The notes beneath the pieces were generated by a model. It made no database searches and was not told where the DNA came from. It worked only from the letters and a program-made list of their open reading frames with translations. 64,000 nt of DNA from Fibrobacter sp. UWR2 (lineage in GTDB: Bacteria > Fibrobacterota > Fibrobacteria > Fibrobacterales > Fibrobacteraceae). The translations under genes were made by a program, and so were the position numbers. Positions 57,266 through 64,000 of the stretch are shown one piece after another. Location of the stretch: assembly GCF_002210285.1 (NCBI RefSeq), contig NZ_MWQE01000003.1, positions 186,001 through 250,000 on the forward strand, in the 5' to 3' direction. Within the stretch, counting starts at the first letter, position 1. Every line of letters begins with the position of its first letter.

Positions 57266-58186
57266 CTAGAATGTCCGTTCGCGCACCACGTATTGCGGCG
57301 ACTGGTTGATGCTGATGTAGATGCGGCCTACGTATTCGCCGATAAGCCCGAGCAGTAGCATAATCATGCCGCCCACAAAGAGGAGCGTGGCGAGCATGCT
57401 GGTGTAGCCCACGGGAACTTCGGGGTGCATGAACTTTTGGTAAACGACGAAGATGCCTGCGCCAAAGCCCACAAGGGCGCAGAGGATGCCGATGAAGGTC
57501 GCTGCACGGAGCGGCTTGACGGAAAACGCGGTAAAGCCGTTAATCCAGAGCCCGATTAGGCCTGCGATGGTGTAGCCGGATTCGCCTTCGATGCGGCGTC
57601 GGTGCTGGACTTCGACGTTGCCCAAGTTCTTGGTCGCTCGGAAAACAAGGCCGCTGATATAGGCGAAGGGGTGGGGGTAGCGCACGATCTCTTCGACGAT
57701 GAACTTGCGCATTATAAAGAAGCTCGTAGTGCGCAGCGTCTTGGGCTGGCCGATGATGTTTTCGGCCATTTTCTTGTTGACCCACGTGCCAAAGCGGCGG
57801 AAGAGGTGCTGCGCGGAATGTTCGTAGTAGCCGTACACTACGTCATAGCCTTCTTCGAGTTTGTCAACCAGTTTGAATGTTTCGCTGGCAGGGGTTTGGC
57901 CATCGTCGTCGAGGCTTATCACGTAATCGCCGGTAGTTTGTGCGTAGCCGGCCATCAATGCGCAGTGCTGCCCGAAGTTCTTGGCGAGGCAGATTCCCCT
58001 GATATGGCTGTCTTCGGCGGCGAGGCGCTTGATGACTTGCCACACGCCGTCGGGGCTGCAGTCGTTCACCAGGATTATTTCGTAATCGGTGCCGGTGCGT
58101 GTCGCGACGGTGTCGCGGATTTCTTGCACCACGGTCTCGATGGTGTTTTCGCTTCGGTAGCAGGGAATTACAAATGAGAGTTTCAT
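57266..58186 (-). CDS. membrane GT2, polyprenol-phosphate glycosyltransferase type (GtrB/ArnC-like)
   Basis: 306 residues from the ATG at 58186-58184, which overlaps the stop of the upstream gene (ATGA); the longer frame to 58495 lies inside that gene. LSFVIPCYRSENTIETVV, ILVNDCSPD, and ISLDDDGQTPASE mark the GT2 domain; two membrane helices at about 235-295 and the R-x-Y-V-V-R end are as in DPM1/GtrB/ArnC. It probably loads a sugar on undecaprenyl phosphate. Confidence 0.87.
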   Translation of the reverse strand: MKLSFVIPCYRSENTIETVVQEIRDTVATRTGTDYEIILVNDCSPDGVWQVIKRLAAEDSHIRGICLAKNFGQHCALMAGYAQTTGDYVISLDDDGQTPASETFKLVDKLEEGYDVVYGYYEHSAQHLFRRFGTWVNKKMAENIIGQPKTLRTTSFFIMRKFIVEEIVRYPHPFAYISGLVFRATKNLGNVEVQHRRRIEGESGYTIAGLIGLWINGFTAFSVKPLRAATFIGILCALVGFGAGIFVVYQKFMHPEVPVGYTSMLATLLFVGGMIMLLLGLIGEYVGRIYISINQSPQYVVRERTF

Positions 58187-59310
58187 ACGTTCTCCCATTT
58201 GTTGCTCTGTGCGGAGCGGGCGGCGGCCTGCATCATGGCAAGGCCTTCGAGCGATGTGCGGATTCCGCAAACATATTGGCTTGTAAAACGGCCTGTCTCG
58301 AAATATTGCCTGAGGCAGTCGGCGATATCTTTGTAGTAGTTGGCGAAGGCTTCGATAAAGCCTGCAGGGTGGCCCGCCTTGAAGCGGTTGTAGCGCTGCT
58401 GGTTTGCAATTTTCACGTCGCCGGTGCGGTCGCGCAGGCTTACGTTGCCCCGCAGGTCGCATGTTTTGAGCGTTTCGGGCTCCAGCTGGAACCATTCGGC
58501 GCTGCCTTCACTGCCGTACACGCGAATGCGCAGGCCATTGCGGTTGCCGAGTGCCGTCTTGCTGAACCAGACCTGCGCGCGCATGTTGTTGGTGTACTGC
58601 GCAAGGGCCCCTACGTTATCTACAATCTGCGGGAAAAGCCCGAAGGTTGCCTGGTCGGCAACGATGCGTTCCGGGCGCTCGCCTGTCAAAAAGTATATCA
58701 TGTTGTGCAGGTGGCTGCCGAGGTCCAGCGAAATCTTCGGGATGACGGTATCCTTGAGGCGCCAGGCCTGCGGCTTGGGCGGCTCGTTGTGCGAACCCAG
58801 TCGCATAAAGCCTTCTTGCGGCATTTCGACTTGCACCTGCTGGATTTTGCCGAGTTTGCCGTCGGCGATGAACTGCTTGAGTTCGCGCACCATCGGGTAA
58901 CCGGTGTAGTTGTATGTGGTGCAAAAGAATCCCTTGGTTTCGGCGACAACCTTCGCGATGGCTTCGCCTTCTTCGAAACTTGTGGCGAGCGACTTTTCGC
59001 AAATCACGGGGAAGCCTGCCCGGAGTGCATCGATAACGATATCTTTGTGCAGGTCGGTGGGGGCAAGCACTACGACGGCGTCGAGTTTGCCTTTTTCGGC
59101 TTCGAGGAGTTCGCGGTAGTTTGCGTAGGTGCGTTCGGCAGGTACGCCCCAGACTTCGGCGGTCTTCTTGTTCGTTTCGGCGTGGGTGCTGAATGCGCCC
59201 GCCACCAATTCAAAATGACCGTCCATCTGGCTTGCCGCCTTGTGGACTTCGCCGATGGCGGAATTGATGCCGCCGCCGATAAAGGCAATCTGGTAAGGTT
59301 CCTTTTTCAT
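58183..59310 (-). CDS. Gfo/Idh/MocA-family oxidoreductase
   Basis: 375 residues. Rossmann start QIAFIGGGINSAIGEVHKAAS, then VVVLAPTDLHKDIVIDALRAGFPVICEKSLAT with the family EKSLA lysine, and TYNYTGYPMVRELKQFI. Such NAD(P)-dependent enzymes often oxidise or epimerise nucleotide sugars in surface-glycan clusters. The stop overlaps the next gene start. Substrate unknown. Confidence 0.88.
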   Translation of the reverse strand: MKKEPYQIAFIGGGINSAIGEVHKAASQMDGHFELVAGAFSTHAETNKKTAEVWGVPAERTYANYRELLEAEKGKLDAVVVLAPTDLHKDIVIDALRAGFPVICEKSLATSFEEGEAIAKVVAETKGFFCTTYNYTGYPMVRELKQFIADGKLGKIQQVQVEMPQEGFMRLGSHNEPPKPQAWRLKDTVIPKISLDLGSHLHNMIYFLTGERPERIVADQATFGLFPQIVDNVGALAQYTNNMRAQVWFSKTALGNRNGLRIRVYGSEGSAEWFQLEPETLKTCDLRGNVSLRDRTGDVKIANQQRYNRFKAGHPAGFIEAFANYYKDIADCLRQYFETGRFTSQYVCGIRTSLEGLAMMQAAARSAQSNKWENV

Positions 59311-59328
59311 ATTTCTGAATATAGGATA

Positions 59329-59416
59329 TTAGATGGCGGATCAGGTCCGCCATGACGTTATTTCTATCGTCATTCCGTGCTTTTTTGCGTCATTCCGTGC
59401 TTGACACGGAATCTCC
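59329..59416. repeat. two short palindromic repeats (AGATGGCGGA...GACG and GTCATTCCGTG...CACGGAATCT)
   Basis: Copies at 59329-59355 and 59389-59416 in the 112-bp gap inside the operon, both with GTCAT and ATCT ends of the dispersed family; a partial GTCATTCCGTG copy sits at 59369. Confidence 0.7.
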
Positions 59417-59422
59417 TAGAAG

Positions 59423-60640
59423 TTAATTGACTTTAATCTTCACTAAATCCGTCATTCTGGCGGTCTTGTCGGCCATTTCTTCGGAGGTATTGAATCGGAA
59501 GAATACTATTCCGGCCTTATATGTTAGTTTGTCTGCAATGGTTTCGCCGGGTGTGTACCACAGCAGTTTGTCGACGATATTCCCCTGGATTTCGGGGTCG
59601 AAAACGACTTCGCGGACGGTATCGCCCTTTTTTATTTCGGGGCCTGGCATTAGGCAGTGGCGTAGCCAGTAGCCCTGCGTGGGCTTATCCTGGATGCCAG
59701 AAATATCTTCGCCGGTTTCGGCCATCACAATGAATTTCGGGTAGTCGATTCCGGTGGCGTATTGCACGAACTTGATGTACAAATCGCCGGGAGCGCGGCG
59801 GCAGATTTCGATGATTACGGGAGTGCCGTCGGCTTTTTCGATGTACTGGATGTGCAAAATGCCGTCGACCAAGTGCAAATCGCTGGCAATGCGTTCGCAG
59901 TAGTTGCGGAGTTTTGCGAGAGTCTCGTTGCTCGATGTGCTCGGCGAGTTCGCTCCGCTCACCATGTACTTGTTCATAAAGTACTGCTCGTTATCGGCGA
60001 ATGCAAATGCGACTTTGCTCTTCACGAGCATGGCAGAAAAACCGTGGTTTGTGCCGGTGACGAACTCCTCGACCACGATGTGGTCTTGCCGTGTGCGGCT
60101 GCAGGCGTCTTTGTAGGCGGTGCGTGCTTCTTCCGGGTTGTTCGCACGGTGGATTCCTTTGCCGCCGGTGAGGTCAACGGGCTTGACGATGATGGGGTAG
60201 GTGAGGCTTGCGATGGCTTTGTCAAATTCAGTGCTGCTTGCGGCGTCCGTGTTTGCGACATCAACTGTAATGGCGCGCGGTGTCGGGATGCCGAGCCTTG
60301 TAGCGAGCGCGCGGTACTTGTCCTTGTGGTGAATCTCTAGGCTTGTCGCGTAACTGTCGTGCCCTGGCAATCCGAGTTTTTCGCTCACGTAAACGGTCGA
60401 AAGCAACGAGAAGTCGTTGCATCCGGAGCAAACCGCCTGAACACCTTCGGTGCGTGCTAATTCAAGCATCGCTTCTTTGTCGCTGAAGTCTGCAAAAACC
60501 GTCTTGTCGGCATAAGGGTGCCCGAGACCGTCGCGGTTGTTACCCGTAGTAATCACGTACCAGCCGAGTTCTTTGGCGGCCTTTATCATCGGGATTTCGG
60601 CGTGGCCGCCGCCTAAAATGAGAAGCTTCTTGGACGTCAT
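59423..60640 (-). CDS. ATP-grasp enzyme of the surface-glycan operon
   Basis: 405 residues. N-terminal LLILGGGHAEIPMIKAAKELGW, ATP-grasp segments YPIIVKPVDLTGGKGIHRA and HIVVEEFVTGTNHGFSAM, and metal ligand region GILHIQYIEKADGTPVIIEICRRAPGDLY. It forms an amide- or peptide-like bond using ATP; similar enzymes in O-antigen clusters attach amino acids to amino sugars. It follows the WecE-type gene by 10 nt, which would supply the amino group. Specific substrate not shown. Confidence 0.8.
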   Translation of the reverse strand: MTSKKLLILGGGHAEIPMIKAAKELGWYVITTGNNRDGLGHPYADKTVFADFSDKEAMLELARTEGVQAVCSGCNDFSLLSTVYVSEKLGLPGHDSYATSLEIHHKDKYRALATRLGIPTPRAITVDVANTDAASSTEFDKAIASLTYPIIVKPVDLTGGKGIHRANNPEEARTAYKDACSRTRQDHIVVEEFVTGTNHGFSAMLVKSKVAFAFADNEQYFMNKYMVSGANSPSTSSNETLAKLRNYCERIASDLHLVDGILHIQYIEKADGTPVIIEICRRAPGDLYIKFVQYATGIDYPKFIVMAETGEDISGIQDKPTQGYWLRHCLMPGPEIKKGDTVREVVFDPEIQGNIVDKLLWYTPGETIADKLTYKAGIVFFRFNTSEEMADKTARMTDLVKIKVN

Positions 60641-60650
60641 GCGCAGGCCC

Positions 60651-61787
60651 TTACTTCCCGAAGAATTCCTTCACTTTGCCGCACACGAATTCCAGGTCGG
60701 CGGGCTTGAGGCCATAGAACATGGGCAGGCGCAACAGCCGGTCGCTTTCGCGGGTGGTGCAAATGTCTTCGCCGTAGAATCGCCCGAACCGCTTGCCGGC
60801 AGGGGCGTTGTGGAGCGGCACGTAATGGAAAACAGCGAGAATTCCGTTCTGCACGAGGTGTGCGATGAGTGCGGTTCGCGTCTTGAGGTCGGCAACTTTC
60901 AGGTAGAACATGTGCGCATTGTGTACGCATTCTGCCGGAATGTAGGGGAGTTGCAAATCGCCTGCGTCGGCGAGCAGCTGCAGCTGTTCGCGGTAGGCGT
61001 TCCAGCTGGCCATGCGGTTGTCGTAAATCTTCTGCGCGTTTTCGAGTTCGGCGTACAGGTATGCCGCATTCAGTTCGCTCGGCAGGTAACTGGAACCGAG
61101 CTCGACCCAGGTATATTTATCTACTTCGCCGCGATGGAACTGCACGCGGTTAGTTCCTTTTTCGCGGATGATTTCGGCATGGTCGGCGTATTTCTTGTCC
61201 TTGATGAGGATTGCGCCGCCTTCGCCCATGCTGTAGTTCTTGGTTTCGTGATAGCTGTAGCAGCCAAAGTCGCCGAGGGCACCGAGAGAGCGCCCCTTGT
61301 AGGTAGACATCATTCCCTGCGCAGCGTCTTCGATAACATAAAGGTTGTGGCGGCGAGCGATGTCGTTAATCGTGTCCATCTCGCAGGCAACGCCGGCGTA
61401 ATGCACCGGTACGATGACCTTTGTCTTTTCGGTAATGGCACCTTCGATGAGTTTTTCGTCCAGGTTCATCGTGTCGGGCCGGATGTCTACGAAAACGCAT
61501 TTTGCTCCGCGCATCGCGAAGGCGTCGGCGGTACTCACGAACGTGAACGAAGGCATGATGACTTCATCGCCGGGCTGTATGCCGCAAAGCAGCGCCGACA
61601 TCTCGAGCGCATGCGTACAACTGGTGGTAAGGAGCGCCCGCGCAACTCCGGTCCTGTTTTCCAGCCAGGCGTGGCATTTCTGGTTGAACTGCCCATCGCC
61701 GCAAATACGTCCGCTTTCGACGGCCTGTTTTACGTAATCAATTTCGGGCCCCACGAAGGGCGGCTGGTTGAAAGGAATCTTAATCAT
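60651..61787 (-). CDS. wecE: dTDP-4-amino-4,6-dideoxygalactose transaminase type aminotransferase
   Basis: 378 residues (E. coli WecE has about 376) from the ATG at 61787-61785 (IPFNQPPFVGPEIDYVKQA, the family start). GDEVIMPSFTFVSTADAF, EDAAQGMMSTYKGRSLGALGDFGCYSYHETKNYSMGEGG with the PLP lysine in ETKN, and VFHYVPLHNAPAGKRFGR near the end are close to WecE/RffA. It transfers an amino group from glutamate to a 4-keto-dideoxy sugar nucleotide. First gene of the operon that ends with wzm. Confidence 0.9.
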   Translation of the reverse strand: MIKIPFNQPPFVGPEIDYVKQAVESGRICGDGQFNQKCHAWLENRTGVARALLTTSCTHALEMSALLCGIQPGDEVIMPSFTFVSTADAFAMRGAKCVFVDIRPDTMNLDEKLIEGAITEKTKVIVPVHYAGVACEMDTINDIARRHNLYVIEDAAQGMMSTYKGRSLGALGDFGCYSYHETKNYSMGEGGAILIKDKKYADHAEIIREKGTNRVQFHRGEVDKYTWVELGSSYLPSELNAAYLYAELENAQKIYDNRMASWNAYREQLQLLADAGDLQLPYIPAECVHNAHMFYLKVADLKTRTALIAHLVQNGILAVFHYVPLHNAPAGKRFGRFYGEDICTTRESDRLLRLPMFYGLKPADLEFVCGKVKEFFGK

Positions 61788-61866
61788 CGCTGCTTGAAAT
61801 ATACACACTTGAACCCGCGCGGTCAATGAAATCCAAACGCGACTTATCCCAACTTGGAATGAATAG

Positions 61867-61893
61867 AAACCCCCGCCCTTGGGGCGGGGGTTT
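61867..61893. terminator. terminator between nfn genes and the glycan operon
   Basis: AACCCCCGCCC / GGGCGGGGGTT stem followed by TTTT on the plus strand. On the minus strand it follows the gltA-type gene. Confidence 0.8.
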
Positions 61894-61898
61894 TAAAC

Positions 61899-61924
61899 GT
61901 CATGGCGGGCTTGACCCGCCATCT
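61899..61924. repeat. GTCATGGCGGGC...GCCCGCCATCT palindromic repeat
   Basis: GTCATGGCGGGCTTGACCCG-type hairpin with ATCT end, directly after the gltA-type stop codon. Confidence 0.75.
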
Positions 61925-61926
61925 CC

Positions 61927-63426
61927 TTACTTCTTCAGGAATTCATTAATTCCAGCGGCAGCACGGCGACCCTCACCCATGGCGAGAATGACCGTAGCAG
62001 CGCCGAGCACGATGTCACCACCGGCATAAACCTTCTCCATAAAGGTCTTGTTGGCGGTTGCATCTTCGAGAAGGATGTGACCCTTCTTGTCGACGGAGAG
62101 TTCCGGCGTGGTGTTGCTGATAAGCGGGTTGGAACCGTTACCGATAGCAACGAGCACGGTGTCGCATTCGATTTCAAAGCTTGCACCTTCGACCTTGACC
62201 GGACGCGGACGGCCCTTTTCGTCAGGTTCGCCGAGTTCGTACTTGTCGACGAGCATGCCACGAACGTGGCCGGCTTCGTCGCCAAGAATCTTGGCCGGGT
62301 TCTGCAAGACGCAGAATTCGACACCCTCTTCCTGGGCATGGAGAACTTCTTCCTTACGGGCCGGAAGTTCGTTCATGCTGCGGCGGTAAACGATGCGGAC
62401 CTTTTCGGCACCGAGACGGAGAGCCATACGGGCAGCGTCCATAGCGACGTTACCACCACCGAGAACCACCACATTCTTGCCGGGCCACATCGGAGTATCG
62501 GCATGTTCCTTGTCGTAGGCGCGCATGAGGTTGGCGCGGGTCAGGTATTCGTTAGCGGCGAACACACCGACGAGGTTTTCACCTTCGATGTTCATGAAGA
62601 GCGGGAGGCCTGCACCGGTACCGACGAACACGGCATCGAAACCATCCTTTTCAATCAAGTCCTTGAGCTTGCGGGTACGACCGATGACAAAATTTGTCTC
62701 AAACTTCACGCCCATGGCTGCGAGAGATTCGATTTCGTTGTCAACGATCTTCTTGGGCAGACGGAATTCAGGAATGCCGTAGCGGACCACGCCACCGAGC
62801 TTGTGGAAAGCTTCGAAGATGGTCACGTCGTGGCCTTCGCGGCGAACGTCGGCAGCGACGACCAAGCCAGCAGGACCGGAACCGATAACGGCAACCTTCT
62901 TGCCGGTAGCGGGCTTCACGGCCGGCACAGAGGCGCCACCGTTGTTGCGTTCGTAGTCGGCAGCAAAGCGTTCCAGGCGGCCGATAGCCACAGCCTGGTT
63001 CACGTCCTTGTGCATCTTGCCCATGGTGCAGTTCATCTGGCACTGGCGTTCCTGCGGGCAAACACGGCCGCAGATTGCCGGGAGCAAGCTGGTTTCCTTA
63101 ATCTTTGCGATAGCGGCCTTGAAGTCACCTTCGGCAATCTTTGCGATGAAGGCCGGAATGTCGATGTGCACCGGGCAGCTTTCGACGCAAGGCTGGTTCT
63201 TACAAGCGAGGCAGCGGTTAGCTTCCACGATAGCCTGAGCTTCGGTGTAACCCTGAGCCACTTCTTCCATCACGCGGGCACGGTAGCTGGGTTCAAGCTG
63301 CGGCATCGGCTGGGCCGGAATGGCAGTCTTGTCCTTCGGCTTGAGCGGCTTCGGGAGGGCGTTAATCTTTTCAAGTTCCACCTTGGCGGCGGCGTCCAAC
63401 TGTTCACGAGTCAAATGTTCAGACAT
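61927..63426 (-). CDS. gltA: NADPH-dependent glutamate synthase small-chain type oxidoreductase (NfnB/GltA-like)
   Basis: 499 residues. An N-terminal ferredoxin-like Cys set (CLACKNQPCVESCPVHID and CGRVCPQERQCQMNC) is followed by an FAD site VAVIGSGPAGLVVAADV and an NADPH site VVVLGGGNVAMDAARMA, ending with YAGGDIVLGAATVILAMGEGRRAA. Its start overlaps the stop of the gene for the FNR-like partner by 1 nt (TAATG), the NfnAB arrangement. The pair would exchange electrons between NADH, NADPH and ferredoxin by bifurcation; without gltB nearby, a role in glutamate synthesis is less likely. Confidence 0.9.
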   Translation of the reverse strand: MSEHLTREQLDAAAKVELEKINALPKPLKPKDKTAIPAQPMPQLEPSYRARVMEEVAQGYTEAQAIVEANRCLACKNQPCVESCPVHIDIPAFIAKIAEGDFKAAIAKIKETSLLPAICGRVCPQERQCQMNCTMGKMHKDVNQAVAIGRLERFAADYERNNGGASVPAVKPATGKKVAVIGSGPAGLVVAADVRREGHDVTIFEAFHKLGGVVRYGIPEFRLPKKIVDNEIESLAAMGVKFETNFVIGRTRKLKDLIEKDGFDAVFVGTGAGLPLFMNIEGENLVGVFAANEYLTRANLMRAYDKEHADTPMWPGKNVVVLGGGNVAMDAARMALRLGAEKVRIVYRRSMNELPARKEEVLHAQEEGVEFCVLQNPAKILGDEAGHVRGMLVDKYELGEPDEKGRPRPVKVEGASFEIECDTVLVAIGNGSNPLISNTTPELSVDKKGHILLEDATANKTFMEKVYAGGDIVLGAATVILAMGEGRRAAAGINEFLKK

Positions 63427-64000
63427 TACTTGCTCTCCTTGGCCTTTGCGTCAGCCATCTTATCAATGTTGCACTTGTGGCCGTCATTGGCACCGAAGCG
63501 GTGCAAGGCTTCCTGTTCCTGGGGCTTGAAGGCGCCCATACGCTGGAGCATGTTGTTCCAGTCGACCTCGTGGCCGTCGAATTCCGGGCCATCGACGCAG
63601 ACGAACTTCGTCTTGCCGCCGATAGTCACGCGGCAGCCACCGCACATGCCGGTCCCGTCCACCATGATGCTGTTGAGGCTCACGACGGTCTTCACGCCGT
63701 AGGGCTTGGTGGTGAGGGCGCAGAACTTCATCATAACCGGAGGACCGATGGCGAGCACCATGTCGGGCTTGCCCTTCGTGTCTTCGCAGAGTTCCTTCAG
63801 CGGTTCGGTCACGAGACCCTTGCGGCCGTAGGAGCCGTCATCGGTCATGAAAATGATTTCGTCGGCGAGGGCGGTCATTTCTTCCTTCATGAGGAAGAGG
63901 CTCTCGTTACGGGCACCCATGATGATAGTGACCTTGTTGCCGGCCTTCTTCATGGCCTGGACAATCGGGTGCATCGGGGCAATGCCCACGCCACCGCACA
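63426..64000 (-). CDS. sulfide dehydrogenase/ferredoxin-NADP reductase subunit NfnA-like, 3' part
   Basis: The frame enters from the right edge (CGGVGIAPMHP) and ends at 63426, so about 190 C-terminal residues are visible. GVGIAPM and TIIMGARNESLFL are the NAD-binding half of an FNR-type flavoprotein, and DGTGMCGGCRVTIGGKTKFVCVDGPEFDGHEVDW is the [2Fe-2S] cysteine block of NfnA/SudB/PyrK-like proteins. It partners with the overlapping gltA-type gene. The N-terminal FAD domain lies outside the window. Confidence 0.88.
   Translation of the reverse strand, partial: CGGVGIAPMHPIVQAMKKAGNKVTIIMGARNESLFLMKEEMTALADEIIFMTDDGSYGRKGLVTEPLKELCEDTKGKPDMVLAIGPPVMMKFCALTTKPYGVKTVVSLNSIMVDGTGMCGGCRVTIGGKTKFVCVDGPEFDGHEVDWNNMLQRMGAFKPQEQEALHRFGANDGHKCNIDKMADAKAKESK

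Overview
The window looks like chromosomal DNA of a Fibrobacter-type bacterium. This is inference from content, not a database match: the surface protein ends in a T9SS-like tail, there is a GH26 mannanase-type enzyme, housekeeping genes use GC-rich codons, promoters follow TTGxxx-17-TAWATT, and Rpn-type transposase and BrnT/BrnA genes with families of small palindromic repeats are scattered through it. No rRNA, tRNA or CRISPR array was seen.

Layout. 1-1.9 kb: start of a topoisomerase III gene and a coupled membrane glycosyltransferase (minus strand). 1.9-2.5 kb: array of 40-bp hairpin units. 2.5-4.9 kb: cytoplasmic GH26 enzyme divergent from a double-GntR regulator. 4.9-9.9 kb: yceD-rpmF-plsX, fabD-fabG-acpP and rnc, a fatty-acid synthesis block. 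10-14.1 kb: peptide-binding lipoprotein and three outer-membrane barrel genes. 14.3-20.5 kb: giant secreted surface protein with an apparent frameshift. 20.5-24.6 kb: SLC13 transporter fused to about 850 residues of Ala/Lys/Glu repeats. 24.7-28.3 kb: tiny lipoprotein and carB behind a leader with two terminator-like hairpins. 28.3-32.1 kb: repeats, BrnT/BrnA pair, DUF4143 ATPase, Rpn-type nuclease.

32.5-37.3 kb is the most striking region. One complete type IV pilin gene is followed by four promoterless pilin 3' cassettes in both orientations. Each cassette begins at the same 15-bp in-frame sequence that also lies in the pilin gene at codons 48-52. An AbiE-type toxin-antitoxin pair sits between two inverted copies, and a tyrosine recombinase gene closes the array. 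The plan matches a shufflon (constant 5' region, invertible alternative 3' ends, adjacent recombinase), but acts on a whole-pilin C-terminal domain.

37.3-61.8 kb is a surface-polysaccharide locus: sulfatase-type and polytopic membrane proteins, five glycosyltransferases, two FkbM methyltransferases, a HAD protein, the Wzm/Wzt ABC exporter, a Gfo/Idh oxidoreductase, an ATP-grasp enzyme and a WecE-type aminotransferase. Its central part (about 40.3-49.2 kb) is clearly AT-richer than its flanks. wzm and wzt are separated by an accessory island (50-56.4 kb) holding an ATPase plus PD-(D/E)XK nuclease pair (candidate defence), a broken duplicate of the wzt 5' half carrying palindromic insertions, a BrnT/BrnA-like pair, an orphan gene and a HigB/HigA pair. 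61.9-64 kb: the two subunits of an NfnAB-type / glutamate-synthase-like flavoprotein, the second running off the window.
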